64,000 nt of DNA from Tissierella sp. Yu-01 (GCF_029537395.1 NZ_CP120677.1:1364001-1428000); one strand, 5' to 3'; shown: positions 1 to 8,400, counted from the stretch's first letter. Notes: generated by a model not told the origin, from the sequence alone. Translations and numbers: made by a program.

Positions 1-310
1 ATGTATCTTCAACCATTCCAACTAACTCACCACCATTTTTAGTCCAAATATCTAAAAATGATGCGAATAAAATTACAGTTCTCTCTGGATTTTTATTTAT
101 AGTAATTTCTTCTCCTGTTCCATCTGTAAATGTAACAGTATCCCCATTTATAATAATTCCATATTCATCCTTTGGCTCTACAGCTTCTTCTTGATTTTGC
201 TCTGGTTCTTCATCTTTAGGTACTGTTGCTGTGTCTGTACTACAACCTACTAAAAAACTCAATGAAATTGCTAATGTTAATATAAGTATTAAAAGCTTAT
301 TTGTTTTCAC
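1..310 (-). CDS. ABC transporter substrate-binding lipoprotein (corrinoid/iron-siderophore type), partial
   Basis: The reading frame begins at a GTG (308-310) preceded by AGGAGG at 317-322 and stays open to the left edge, so only about 103 N-terminal residues are present. They show a lipoprotein signal peptide with lipobox LVGC near residue 22, then an acidic Glu/Pro/Gln-rich linker, then a segment around FTDGTGEEITI..NPERTVIL that is typical of the start of the BtuF/FhuD-like substrate-binding fold. The protein would sit outside the membrane and deliver ligand to an ABC importer. It is the last visible gene of a cobalamin-riboswitch operon, which suggests a corrinoid or cobalt-complex ligand; this is inference from context. 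An iron-siderophore ligand remains possible. Confidence 0.75.
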   Translation of the reverse strand, partial: MKTNKLLILILTLAISLSFLVGCSTDTATVPKDEEPEQNQEEAVEPKDEYGIIINGDTVTFTDGTGEEITINKNPERTVILFASFLDIWTKNGGELVGMVEDT

Positions 311-311
311 T

Positions 312-971
312 TTATACCTCCTGTTTCCTTCCTAAAATTAATGAAATGTAGTCTGTGTCTTTAAGAATTTCCTCTTTATCACTTATAATTTCTTGTTTAT
401 CTAAACTTGCTCTCTTCACATATGTATAATTGAAGTCATTTTCTTCAAGTTTATTTAATAATTCCTCTTTATTCTTAAATGTTTTTAATACTGCAATAGA
501 ATCAAATTTATCCATTAAAGTTTCATCATATTCATCACATAATAAAAATGAATCTCCCTTAACAGTAAGGGGTATCTTACTTGCGCATGATGCTGCAACA
601 AAGGATGGTATCCCAGGAACTACCTCAATTTCTATATCCTTGTCCTCTAATTCTTTCATAACATATATGAATGTGCTGTAAATCATTGAGTCTCCAATTG
701 TTAGAAAAGCTCCTGATTTATCCACTGGAATCTCATTAAAGATTATTTCAGCTGCTTTTTTATAGTCCTCCTTTGTTACATTGCCCATTGGAAAATCAAT
801 AAGTACTACCTTTTTATTCTCTATATATTCTTTAGCAGTATCTAGGGCCATGTTTGTTCCCTTGTTATTTGGCGCAAATATTACATCTGCTTCCTTAATT
901 ACATTGGTCGCTCTTACTGTCAGTAAATCTGCAGCTCCTGGACCTGTGCCTATGCCATATAGTTTTTTCAT
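312..971 (-). CDS. cbiL: Precorrin-2/cobalt-factor-2 C20-methyltransferase
   Basis: A tetrapyrrole methylase of 219 aa that transfers a methyl group from S-adenosylmethionine to C20 of precorrin-2 or its cobalt form, an early step of corrin ring synthesis. The N-terminal glycine-rich motif YGIGTGPGAADLLT and the later GDSMIYSTF segment are SAM-binding signatures of the family, and the VVPGIPSFVAASC stretch is characteristic of CobI/CbiL. Length fits the family. I chose the ATG at 971 because AGGAGAAGG lies just upstream; a longer frame starting at 989 would overlap the upstream gene. It is the only ring-modifying enzyme visible here, so other corrin genes must be elsewhere. Whether the substrate carries cobalt is not visible in the sequence. 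Confidence 0.85.
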   Translation of the reverse strand: MKKLYGIGTGPGAADLLTVRATNVIKEADVIFAPNNKGTNMALDTAKEYIENKKVVLIDFPMGNVTKEDYKKAAEIIFNEIPVDKSGAFLTIGDSMIYSTFIYVMKELEDKDIEIEVVPGIPSFVAASCASKIPLTVKGDSFLLCDEYDETLMDKFDSIAVLKTFKNKEELLNKLEENDFNYTYVKRASLDKQEIISDKEEILKDTDYISLILGRKQEV

Positions 972-985
972 AATCCTTCTCCTTT

Positions 986-1924
986 TCACTTAGATAAGTA
1001 ATTTATTAAAAAATAAAATATAATAAAAGCTATTTCAGCCCTATACATTATTTCAATAGTCTCTTTAATATGTCTTCTGCCTATTTGATTTAAGCCGTCT
1101 CCAATATTAGGTTTATCAATAAATAATCCATGGTAATAATTACCTCCTCCAAGCTGAATCCCCAGCAATCCTGCAACAGCACTTTCTGGATATCCACTAT
1201 TTGGACTTTTATGATTTCTCCTATCTCTCCACATGATCTTCAGTCCATTCTTAAGGTCAAACTTTCCTATGGAACCAATATTCATCAATAAACCAGTTAT
1301 TCTAGCAGGAATTATATTGAACAAGTCGTCTGTCCTTGCTGGAAAATATCCCATATCTATATATTTTTCATTCCTGTACCCAAGCATTGAATCCATTGTG
1401 TTCACAAACTTATACATCAATCCACCTGGTGCTCCCAATACAGCTATAAAAAACAATGGTGCAATCACGCCATCTGATGTGTTTTCAGCTACGGTTTCTA
1501 CAGTAGCTTTTATTACTTCCTCTTCTGATAACTGTGATGTGTCTCTTCCTACTATGTAAGATAATCTTTTTCTGCCATCATCAAGCCCCTTATCCAATGC
1601 TTTAGATACCATTATCGCCTCGTGATGGAGGCATCTTGCTGCTATACTGGTATATATTAAATAAGTATTTATAATTGTAAAAAGGACTTTATTGGCCTTA
1701 ACAGCATAGAGTAAATAAAAAGGAATGAAAAATCCTAATATTACATTTATGATTACAATGATTAGTCCCGAAATCTTCAACTGCTTATTAGTCTTACATA
1801 ACTTTCTTAATTGATTTTCTTCAAAAATAATTAGCCTGCCCATGAGTTTTACTGGATGTGGGAAATTATATGGATCACCAATTACAAAATCCAGGACTAC
1901 TGCTAATAATAGACTAAACATCAT
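986..1924 (-). CDS. cbiB: Adenosylcobinamide-phosphate synthase (CbiB/CobD)
   Basis: An integral membrane enzyme of 312 aa that joins the aminopropanol (phosphate) arm to adenosylcobyric acid. Sequence marks are LDFVIGDPYNFPHPVKLMG at the N-terminus, the conserved AETVAENTSDGVIAPLFF-type block in the middle, and a PSNGYPESA-like motif (here NSGYPESAVAGLLG) near residue 240, with several hydrophobic segments. The ATG at 1924 follows the upstream stop codon by one base and has GAAGG eight bases ahead. An in-frame GTG at 1939 has no good ribosome binding site. It acts on the product of CobQ, encoded immediately upstream. Confidence 0.88.
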   Translation of the reverse strand: MMFSLLLAVVLDFVIGDPYNFPHPVKLMGRLIIFEENQLRKLCKTNKQLKISGLIIVIINVILGFFIPFYLLYAVKANKVLFTIINTYLIYTSIAARCLHHEAIMVSKALDKGLDDGRKRLSYIVGRDTSQLSEEEVIKATVETVAENTSDGVIAPLFFIAVLGAPGGLMYKFVNTMDSMLGYRNEKYIDMGYFPARTDDLFNIIPARITGLLMNIGSIGKFDLKNGLKIMWRDRRNHKSPNSGYPESAVAGLLGIQLGGGNYYHGLFIDKPNIGDGLNQIGRRHIKETIEIMYRAEIAFIIFYFLINYLSK

Positions 1925-1925
1925 C

Positions 1926-2777
1926 CTATATGCCTTCACTTAAAATTTTATAAATCAAATCTACATTTAAAGAATTCCTAAGAAGAGCAGCAAGCTTATC
2001 GTATTCCTCATCTTTGTGTTCGACTAATTCTATATCTGCCTTTCCTTGGCTATTCACAGTGTTTTCAGAAAGGCTGTCCTCTTCATCTACTTTTATGTGT
2101 ACATATGGAACAACACCAATTGTAGGTACAGATATTAAATCTTCTAACATTTTTAGACCCGGTTCCAAAACTTTTACATCACCACGAAATTTGTTGATAA
2201 TCGTGCCTTTAATGAAATTTCTATATTCTTCATTCTGAAGCATATATGTACCATAGAGGGAAGCAAAAACACCACCCCTATCTATATCTCCAATTATAAA
2301 TACTGGAGATTTTGCTAACTTAGCCATACCCATATTAGCAATATCATCCTTGATGTTTATTTCAGCAGAGCTCCCAGCGCCCTCAATAACTATTATGTCG
2401 TTTTCTTTAGCTAAGCTATTGTAGGCTTCCATAATTCTAGATACTAGTGACATTTTATATTCTGCATAATTCACCGTTGACAAATTGTTAATCACTTCTC
2501 CATTCACTATGATTTGAGAAGTATTTTTACCAGATGGTTTTAACAGTACTGGGTTCATCCTAACATCAGGTTCTTTATATGCTGCTCTAGCTTGTACAGC
2601 TTGCCCAATGCCCATTTCCAATCCATTCTCTGTAATATAAGAACTTGACGAGATATTCTGAGATTTAAATGGAGCAACTTTGTATCCATCTTGTGCGAAA
2701 ACTCTGCATAATCCGGCAGTTATCATACTCTTACCTACATTTGACATTGTACCTTGTATCATTATTGCTTTAGCCAT
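1926..2777 (-). CDS. cobQ: Cobyric acid synthase lacking the glutamine amidotransferase domain
   Basis: CobQ amidates four side chains of the corrin ring using ATP and glutamine-derived ammonia, and is usually near 500 aa. This copy has 283 aa. The N-terminal dethiobiotin-synthetase-like ATPase domain is intact: [15 protein letters not shown] (P-loop region), [40 protein letters not shown] and TIGVVPY. After the EEDSLSE segment the protein runs straight into a tail ([22 protein letters not shown]) that in full-length CobQ is the extreme C-terminus. The class I amidotransferase domain with its catalytic Cys and His is absent. No frameshift or stop is visible, so this is a clean in-frame loss. 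The start is supported by GAGAGGG upstream. It may be inactive, ammonia-dependent, or served by a glutaminase encoded elsewhere. Confidence 0.82.
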   Translation of the reverse strand: MAKAIMIQGTMSNVGKSMITAGLCRVFAQDGYKVAPFKSQNISSSSYITENGLEMGIGQAVQARAAYKEPDVRMNPVLLKPSGKNTSQIIVNGEVINNLSTVNYAEYKMSLVSRIMEAYNSLAKENDIIVIEGAGSSAEINIKDDIANMGMAKLAKSPVFIIGDIDRGGVFASLYGTYMLQNEEYRNFIKGTIINKFRGDVKVLEPGLKMLEDLISVPTIGVVPYVHIKVDEEDSLSENTVNSQGKADIELVEHKDEEYDKLAALLRNSLNVDLIYKILSEGI

Positions 2778-2779
2778 AT

Positions 2780-3175
2780 CTACTTACCCTCTCTGTTAAA
2801 ATCTGTAAAAGTAACCCTTTTCTTATTTATATTATTATTTTTTTTCCCTTCAGCACTACCGTGAGTATATCCTATAACATCAAAGTGTTTAGATAACTCA
2901 TCTGCAAATTCTTGATAATGATCACATTTTCCTCTTATACATGAGGATAAATGAATTGTATCTACACCTGCCTTTTCAAATTTTTCAATTTTTATCAAAA
3001 GGCTTTCCATAGGATCCCCATCGCAACCATTGCAGTTGTTAAATGACACTAGTTTGGAGTCTGATTCACTATAATTACTAAAAGAATCTTCTCTATCGTT
3101 AAATGCCCTTAAACATCCGTTAGCTGTACATCTCTTTGAAACATTACCACATACATATATCCCTATCTTTTTCAA
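2780..3175 (-). CDS. CGGC-domain protein, first gene of corrinoid operon
   Basis: A small cytosolic protein of 131 aa with many cysteines: YVCGN near the start, then [23 protein letters not shown] and [12 protein letters not shown]. This pattern matches the CGGC domain family, thought to bind metal; its biochemical role is not established. The start is taken at the TTG at 3173-3175, preceded by AAAGGGGTA; upstream in-frame sequence overlaps the terminator and riboswitch and is not coding. As first gene behind a cobalamin riboswitch it may handle cobalt or a corrinoid, but this is inference. Confidence 0.75.
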   Translation of the reverse strand: MKKIGIYVCGNVSKRCTANGCLRAFNDREDSFSNYSESDSKLVSFNNCNGCDGDPMESLLIKIEKFEKAGVDTIHLSSCIRGKCDHYQEFADELSKHFDVIGYTHGSAEGKKNNNINKKRVTFTDFNREGK

Positions 3176-3220
3176 CTTTCTACCCCTTTGTTTAATGTTA
3201 TAAAAACTTGCTATTAGTAA

Positions 3221-3250
3221 TAAAAAACTCCCTGACCGATTGTCAGGGAG
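3221..3250 (-). terminator. Intrinsic terminator, expression platform of the cobalamin riboswitch
   Basis: Perfect 9-bp stem (3228-3236 with 3242-3250, CTCCCTGAC type) with a 5-nt loop, followed on the minus strand by TTTTTTA. It lies between the B12 aptamer and the first gene, the position expected for transcriptional control by ligand. Confidence 0.88.
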
Positions 3251-3284
3251 TAAATTTATATGTACAAAACACAAAAAATTGGCT

Positions 3285-3458
3285 CTCCTTCCCGCCGAAG
3301 GTTGCTAAATACCATATATCTAGGCAGGTCTCCTGGCTTATGACTCATCCTACTCTCAACACCTTCCCAGATTACTCCAGTGGTTATTGTTGATTTCGTC
3401 CTCAATTACAGTAGCGGGGGCTGCATGGGATTATAACACCCATTTCCCTTTTAATCTT
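3285..3458 (-). promoter_or_regulatory. Cobalamin (AdoCbl-type) riboswitch aptamer
   Basis: Read on the minus strand the segment contains the conserved core blocks in order: AAAGGGAA, GGTG, then the CAGCCCCCGCTACTGT region, CCACTG, GGGAAGG, and the B12 box GCCAGGAGACCTGCC (plus-strand 3324-3338). Together these are diagnostic of the cobalamin riboswitch. It precedes the corrinoid operon and is followed by a terminator hairpin at 3221-3250, so cobalamin binding probably stops transcription. The outer P1 limits are approximate. Confidence 0.93.
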
Positions 3459-3491
3459 AAGAACCCAATATATTTTATTCAATTATTAGTT

Positions 3492-3520
3492 ATATTAACA
3501 TATGTTTCTTTATTTATCAA
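3492..3520 (-). promoter_or_regulatory. Predicted sigma-A promoter of the riboswitch operon
   Basis: TTGATA (3515-3520) and TAATAT (3492-3497) on the minus strand are separated by 17 bp, about 35 bp ahead of the aptamer. A second weaker match, TTGAAT/TAAGAT, lies closer to the aptamer. Confidence 0.5.
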
Positions 3521-3555
3521 GGATATTTTAGTATTAAATAATTTTGATTCAAAAA

Positions 3556-3586
3556 CTAAAAAAACTTTCAAAGCATACTTTGAAAG
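3556..3586 (-). terminator. Intrinsic terminator downstream of tRNA-Lys
   Basis: Nine-bp perfect stem (3565-3573 with 3578-3586, CTTTCAAAG type), 4-nt loop, followed on the minus strand by a run of seven T. It ends the tRNA-Lys transcript just ahead of the riboswitch promoter. Confidence 0.8.
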
Positions 3587-3597
3587 CAAAAAAATTA

Positions 3598-3673
3598 TGG
3601 TGCGCCTTCGGGGGTTCGAACCCCGGACACCCTGATTAAGAGTCAGGTGCTCTGCCAACTGAGCTAAAGGCAC
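3598..3673 (-). tRNA. tRNA-Lys (anticodon CTT)
   Basis: A 76-nt cloverleaf on the minus strand, with an encoded CCA at 3598-3600. The acceptor stem GTGCCTT/AAGGCGC has one G-T pair. The anticodon stem CCTGA/TCAGG encloses loop CTCTTAA, giving anticodon CTT for lysine AAG codons. The T arm contains GGTTCGAACC. A promoter lies upstream at 3695-3723 and a terminator downstream. Confidence 0.96.
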
Positions 3674-3694
3674 ATTTCATAACCAACAAAAATA

Positions 3695-3723
3695 ATTATA
3701 CTACCAATTTCATATTTTGTCTA
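3695..3723 (-). promoter_or_regulatory. Promoter of tRNA-Lys
   Basis: TAGACA (3718-3723), 17-bp spacer, perfect TATAAT (3695-3700) on the minus strand, 21 bp before the tRNA 5' end. Confidence 0.75.
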
Positions 3724-3741
3724 GTTTTTTTTGATTTTTTT

Positions 3742-4800
3742 TTAATTGCTTAAAATAAACTCTAATACTACTGGATTATGATAACTTGTATTAAATCCAT
3801 AATCCAGTGTTTCTACACTAATAATCTCTAAATTATCGGAAACAAGAAAACCATCAGTTATAGTCATAAAGTTATCTCCGTATTCAAATGACGTTTTAAG
3901 TGACCTTACTGTAGGCGTATATATATCAATTGCCCATCTAAATCCTTCAAATTCAAACTCCTCAGGTAGATTTTTAAGCCATGATGGCCAATTCTCTTTA
4001 GAGTTAAATATATACGGATCAGTTTCTGGTAGATTATGATTCCAATCTCCACCAACTATAATATAGGAACCCTTATTATATTCTTCCTCTAAATATTCAT
4101 TGATATACTTTAACTCTTCAAATCTTTGAAGCCCCGTTTCATTAAAATCTGAAAGATGTAAATTTATTAATATAAGCTCTTCCCCATTTTCTAGTTCAAA
4201 CCTCTTCTCAATAAATGCTCTGTCATAATCAAAGTATTTATGAAATCCATCCTGTTGCCCTGGCAATGAAAACCTACGCGCAGAACTCACAAAGAATTTA
4301 GAAAAAGACGCCATTCCTGATTCTACCTTACCTGTAGGTCTAAGAAGAGGTTTTGGTAAATATACTATTTTATTATTATCCCCATATGTATAACCATAGT
4401 TTGGATACTTATCATTTAAATAAGATAATTGATCTATATAAAAGCTTCTTCTAGAGTCTATGTCTAACTCCTGAATCAAGAAAAAATCAGGATTAATGTT
4501 ATCTATTATATCTACGATTCCATCTAGGTTCTCCAATACCTTTTCTTTATTTTCAGCTCTAGAGCTTTTACCTCCATCTTCATATGAATCCTGGTTTGCG
4601 TCAAGACCTGCAAAACCCACATTGAAAGTTGTTAATTTTAAGGTTTCGTTAAACGGAATATTTTTAACTTGATTATTATAAATAGGTAGTATAGAAATTT
4701 TATCGGGTTTATAATCAGTAAAATTAATGTAGACAAAATAAATACCAAATAGAAGAATTATGATAAACAAAGGTATATATATATTTCTTGTTTTCGTCAT
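3742..4800 (-). CDS. Membrane-anchored endonuclease/exonuclease/phosphatase family protein
   Basis: 352 aa with one N-terminal hydrophobic segment (about residues 8-27) that would anchor the catalytic part outside the membrane. Marks of the EEP fold are LTTFNVGFAG at the first strand, FFLIQELDIDSRR (metal-binding Glu), INLHLSDFNETG, GGDWNHNLPETD (Asp/Asn pair), and a C-terminal SYHNPVVLEF with the final His. These are the catalytic positions of the DNase I/sphingomyelinase-like superfamily. The substrate cannot be told from sequence: nucleic acid, phosphoinositide or phospholipid are all possible. The start ATG is preceded by GAGGGG. It appears to be transcribed alone. Confidence 0.82.
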   Translation of the reverse strand: MTKTRNIYIPLFIIILLFGIYFVYINFTDYKPDKISILPIYNNQVKNIPFNETLKLTTFNVGFAGLDANQDSYEDGGKSSRAENKEKVLENLDGIVDIIDNINPDFFLIQELDIDSRRSFYIDQLSYLNDKYPNYGYTYGDNNKIVYLPKPLLRPTGKVESGMASFSKFFVSSARRFSLPGQQDGFHKYFDYDRAFIEKRFELENGEELILINLHLSDFNETGLQRFEELKYINEYLEEEYNKGSYIIVGGDWNHNLPETDPYIFNSKENWPSWLKNLPEEFEFEGFRWAIDIYTPTVRSLKTSFEYGDNFMTITDGFLVSDNLEIISVETLDYGFNTSYHNPVVLEFILSN

Positions 4801-4844
4801 AAGATCCCCTCATTAGAATGTTATTTATATACAAATTTACAAAA

Positions 4845-5693
4845 CTATTTCCTAAGGAAGAATAATGCTATTGTACCAGGTCCAGAGTGGGCACCTATTC
4901 CAGCACCTACTGTATTAATCAAAAAGCTTTTGGCTCCATAGGCTTCTGCAATCATGTCTTTTAACTTATTACAATCTTCTAAATCATCACCATGACTAAT
5001 AGCTATAAGCTGTTCACTAAAATTAGCACCATTACCTCTTTCTTTCATTAATTCTATCATTCTCTTAAATACTTTACTTCTTCCCCTAACCTTTTCTATG
5101 GGCACAAGTTTACCTTCTTTAGTAACTTCTAGAATAGGTTTTATATTAAGTAATCCTCCCACAAAAGCAGCAGTCTTAGTTACTCTTCCACCTCTAAAAA
5201 GATACTCTAAATCATCAACAGTAAATACTTGCTCTATATGTTCAACATAATAATCAATAGCATTTATAATTTCATCTTTGCTAGCTCCCTTTTTTGCTAA
5301 TTTTGCAGCCTCATATACTATAAGGCCACAACCAAGAGAAGCTGCTTTTGTATCTACAATATCGATATCAAAATCAGGATACTTTTCTTTAACATCATTC
5401 TCAGCTATTAAAGCTGATTGATAAGTTCCAGATATTCCTGAAGAAAACGCCAAATAGATTACTGCTTCTTTATTTTTCGCATACTCCTCAAATTTTTCTT
5501 GAAAGCTTAATGGAGAAACCTGCGATGTCTTATACACCACTCCACTTCTCATACCGTCATAAACTTCCTTAGGCGTTATAAATACCTCTTTTTCATCTCT
5601 TATAACTGATATAGGTAATATATCAATATCATATTCATTAAGAATATCTACAGGCAAATCACACCCAGAATCACTTATTATTTTTATACTCAT
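4845..5693 (-). CDS. DegV family fatty-acid-binding protein
   Basis: 282 aa with the family start IKIISDSGCDLPVDIL and the loop AFSSGISGTYQSA, which contacts the bound fatty acid in characterised relatives (FakB). DegV proteins present exogenous fatty acids to a FakA kinase for phospholipid synthesis. No fakA gene is visible in the window. The start ATG follows CAGGGGGTAA. A second paralogue lies at 24219-25052 and has diverged considerably. Confidence 0.9.
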   Translation of the reverse strand: MSIKIISDSGCDLPVDILNEYDIDILPISVIRDEKEVFITPKEVYDGMRSGVVYKTSQVSPLSFQEKFEEYAKNKEAVIYLAFSSGISGTYQSALIAENDVKEKYPDFDIDIVDTKAASLGCGLIVYEAAKLAKKGASKDEIINAIDYYVEHIEQVFTVDDLEYLFRGGRVTKTAAFVGGLLNIKPILEVTKEGKLVPIEKVRGRSKVFKRMIELMKERGNGANFSEQLIAISHGDDLEDCNKLKDMIAEAYGAKSFLINTVGAGIGAHSGPGTIALFFLRK

Positions 5694-5845
5694 TTTATTA
5701 CCCCCTGAGTTCTCTTTATACTAATATACCATATTTTTTAAAATTTAACACATTCATCTAATTTGTAGCATAAATTTGGCAATTTGTAAATAGATTATAT
5801 CAAGGAAGGTGTTGTCTAAAAAGAAATAACAAGGAGTGTGATTTT

Positions 5846-5944
5846 GTGAAATTTTTCTTTATTAGTAAGCGATTGTTTTTCACTATAATTGGAATTATAA
5901 TACTAATATTAATTTTAGGTTTATTGTACCTATTATTTATTTAA
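5846..5944 (+). CDS. Small single-span membrane protein (32 aa)
   Basis: A GTG start follows AAGGAG at 5831-5836 with normal spacing. The short frame encodes a basic start (KFFFISKRLF) and one long hydrophobic helix of Ile, Leu and Gly to the stop at 5942-5944. It ends 28 bp before the ZIP transporter and shares its strand, so the two may be co-transcribed. The basic N-terminus plus helix resembles the membrane anchor of clostridial polysaccharide deacetylases, so a decayed anchor is an alternative. No function can be assigned. Confidence 0.5.
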   Translation: MKFFFISKRLFFTIIGIIILILILGLLYLLFI

Positions 5945-5972
5945 CATAAGATAAACATTAAGGGGTGTATAT

Positions 5973-6737
5973 ATGAGTACATTATTAATAGGGATGCTTG
6001 CAAGCCTCGGAGCGGGTTTTATGACAGGTGTAGGTGCAATACCTATATTCTTTACCAAAAACGTCTCTGAAAGAATGCTAGACATCCTTCTTGGCTTTGC
6101 CGCTGGTGTAATGCTTGCTGCAACATCTTTCTCCTTAATAGTTCCCAGTTTAGATTATTCTGGTGGCAGCTTAAAAGGAGCACTAATTACAGGAGCTGGA
6201 ATATTAGTAGGGGCTATCTTTCTAGATATTACTGACAAATACTCACCTCATGAACATCTACTGGACAAAAGGATCGAGGGAAACGTTAGTGAATCGCTTA
6301 AAAGAATATGGCTATTTATTATTGCTATAACAATCCACAACTTCCCAGAGGGATTGGCTGTTGGTGTAGGATTTGGAGATAATAATATAAGTAATGGTCT
6401 TACCCTAGCTATGGGTATTGGTCTTCAAAATATACCAGAAGGACTTGCTGTAGCCATTGCCCTAGTGAGAGAAGAATATTCTCAAAAACATGCCTTTTTA
6501 ATAGCGCTATTAACAGGCCTAGTTGAGCCAATTGGTGGATTATTAGGGTTGGGATTAGTTAATATATTTAGACCCGTATTGCCATTTACTCTTGCTTTTG
6601 CTGCTGGGGCTATGCTCTTTGTTATTTCAGATGAGATTATTCCTGAAACTCACCAGGGTGGTAATGAGCGAGAAGCTACCTTTGGTGTTATAATTGGATT
6701 TATTATAATGATGATTTTAGATGTAACATTGGGTTAA
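5973..6737 (+). CDS. ZIP family divalent metal transporter
   Basis: A polytopic membrane protein of 254 aa. The two metal-site helices are clear: HNFPEGLAVGVGFG (about residue 121) and QNIPEGLAVAIAL (about residue 152), the HxxPEG-type motifs of bacterial ZupT/GufA-like ZIP proteins that import zinc and other divalent metals. The segment between the early and middle helices carries a His-containing loop (KYSPHEHLLDK). The ATG is preceded by AAGGGGTG. A strong terminator follows. The exact metal is not evident. Confidence 0.88.
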   Translation: MSTLLIGMLASLGAGFMTGVGAIPIFFTKNVSERMLDILLGFAAGVMLAATSFSLIVPSLDYSGGSLKGALITGAGILVGAIFLDITDKYSPHEHLLDKRIEGNVSESLKRIWLFIIAITIHNFPEGLAVGVGFGDNNISNGLTLAMGIGLQNIPEGLAVAIALVREEYSQKHAFLIALLTGLVEPIGGLLGLGLVNIFRPVLPFTLAFAAGAMLFVISDEIIPETHQGGNEREATFGVIIGFIIMMILDVTLG

Positions 6738-6739
6738 TC

Positions 6740-6772
6740 AAAAAAAATAGCAGAAAATCTGCTATTTTTTTG
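6740..6772. terminator. Bidirectional terminator between zip and the Spo0E-like gene
   Basis: A long palindrome AAAAAAATAGCAGA / TCTGCTATTTTTTT has A and T runs on both sides, so it can act on the plus-strand transporter and on the convergent minus-strand gene whose stop codon lies inside it. Confidence 0.85.
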
Positions 6773-6941
6773 TTAGAATCATCTCCAACATTAAGTATTC
6801 TGAAATCAACATGTCAAGTTCTTGACTTAATTCAATTACTTTATCATCTATCCCATCATTAACTAACTTATTAAGATTTTCTCTCTTTTGATTTATCTCT
6901 TCTTTTATATTATAGTAAAGTTTACAGTAATCGTAATCCAT
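6762..6941 (-). CDS. Spo0E-like aspartyl-phosphate phosphatase
   Basis: A 59-residue protein on the minus strand, ATG at 6939-6941 preceded by GAAAGGAGTG. It contains a helix-helix layout with the family signature VIELSQELDMLISEY; the SQELD core is the hallmark of Spo0E-like phosphatases, which remove phosphate from Spo0A~P and so restrain entry into sporulation. An upstream KRENLNKLVNDG stretch fits the first helix. It converges on the metal transporter and ends inside the shared terminator. Family assignment rests on the motif and size; activity on Spo0A is inferred from the family. Confidence 0.82.
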   Translation of the reverse strand: MDYDYCKLYYNIKEEINQKRENLNKLVNDGIDDKVIELSQELDMLISEYLMLEMILTKK

Positions 6942-7168
6942 GGCTCACTCCTTTCATTTAATCATTTGTTATTAATAAATATACTCAATTATCCATTTTT
7001 AAAACACTAATAGCTTCCCGCACAGTACAAATTTTATTATATAAAATATCACTCCGCGACATTTTTCTTCAGTCAAATTCTTTCAATTTACAACAAATAT
7101 TTTATGTTAATGTTGTATAATATATATTATAGCAAAAATGATATGATAAGAATGGAGGTAATAATAAT

Positions 7169-8389
7169 TTGAAAAACTTAGTTGATAGATTTTTAAAATA
7201 CGTAAAAATTGAAACAACTTCTAATGAAAGCTCAACATCTGTACCTAGTACAGAAACTCAGATGAATTTTGCTAAGGAATTAGCTAATGAGTTAAATAAT
7301 ATTGGGATGACAGATGTATCAGTTGATAGCAATGGATATGTAACAGCTACGCTACCATCAAATATAGACAAGAAAGTATCTACAGTAGGTTTCATTGCAC
7401 ACATGGACACTAGCCCTGATATGTCAGGTTTAAATGTAAAACCTAATATAATAAAGAATTACCAAGGTGGAGATATAGTATTAAACAAAGAAGAGAATAT
7501 TGTTTTGTCTCCTAAAGATTTTCCAGAATTAAATGATCATATTGGTTTAGATTTAATAACAACTGATGGAACTACATTACTTGGTGCAGATAATAAAGCC
7601 GGAATAGCAGAAATAGTCAGTGCTATGGAATATCTATTAAATAATCCTGATATACCTCATGGTACAATAAAAGTTGGGTTTACTCCTGATGAAGAAATAG
7701 GTCGTGGAACAGATTATTTCGATGTTGAAAAATTCAATGCTGATTTTGCATATACTGTAGATGGTGGACCGATCGGTGAGCTAGAATATGAAAACTTCAA
7801 TGCAGCCAGTGCACGAATATCAATTCAAGGAAGGAATGTGCATCCTGGATCTGCTAAAAATAAGATGATAAACTCAATAACAATAGCACAGGAATTAAAC
7901 AGTATGCTTCCTATTCACGAGGTGCCTGAAGCTACTGAAGGCTATGAAGGATTCTATCATATAGTTAATTTCGATGGCACAGTTGAAAAGACAAATATAT
8001 CTTATATTATTAGGGATCATGACAAAGAAAAGTTTGAAATTAAAAAGAAAATTCTTACTTCAGCTGTAAATTTCTTAAAAGAGAAATATGGAGATATAAT
8101 TAAACTTGAGATTAAAGATAGCTATTATAATATGAAAGAAAAGGTAGAACCAGTTATGCATATTGTGGATATCGCTAAGATGTCCATGGAAGAAGTAGGT
8201 ATAACTCCTATTATAAAACCTATTAGAGGCGGTACAGATGGTGCTGGATTATCCTATATGGGTTTACCTTGTCCAAATATTTTCACTGGTGGCTTAAACT
8301 ATCATGGAAAATTCGAATATATTTCTGTTCAAGGTATGGAAAAAGCAGTACAGACAATATTGAAAATAATTGAAAAAGTAGCTGAATAA
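7169..8389 (+). CDS. pepT: Peptidase T (tripeptide aminopeptidase)
   Basis: A 406-aa M20 family metallopeptidase that removes the N-terminal residue of tripeptides in the cytosol. Two-zinc ligands are visible: AHMDTSPD (His and catalytic Asp), [15 protein letters not shown] (bridging Asp), [13 protein letters not shown] (catalytic Glu plus ligand Glu), [10 protein letters not shown] (Asp) and a C-terminal [11 protein letters not shown] (His). The dimerisation-domain His is in [11 protein letters not shown]. The start is TTG with GGAGGT about nine bases upstream. It stands alone and fits a peptide-fermenting lifestyle. Confidence 0.95.
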   Translation: MKNLVDRFLKYVKIETTSNESSTSVPSTETQMNFAKELANELNNIGMTDVSVDSNGYVTATLPSNIDKKVSTVGFIAHMDTSPDMSGLNVKPNIIKNYQGGDIVLNKEENIVLSPKDFPELNDHIGLDLITTDGTTLLGADNKAGIAEIVSAMEYLLNNPDIPHGTIKVGFTPDEEIGRGTDYFDVEKFNADFAYTVDGGPIGELEYENFNAASARISIQGRNVHPGSAKNKMINSITIAQELNSMLPIHEVPEATEGYEGFYHIVNFDGTVEKTNISYIIRDHDKEKFEIKKKILTSAVNFLKEKYGDIIKLEIKDSYYNMKEKVEPVMHIVDIAKMSMEEVGITPIIKPIRGGTDGAGLSYMGLPCPNIFTGGLNYHGKFEYISVQGMEKAVQTILKIIEKVAE

Positions 8390-8400
8390 ATCAAAATTTA

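Noticed and set aside
3479-3673. Minus-strand frame across tRNA-Lys
   Set aside because: The peptide is the translation of the tRNA gene itself and its terminator; the cloverleaf explains the sequence fully.
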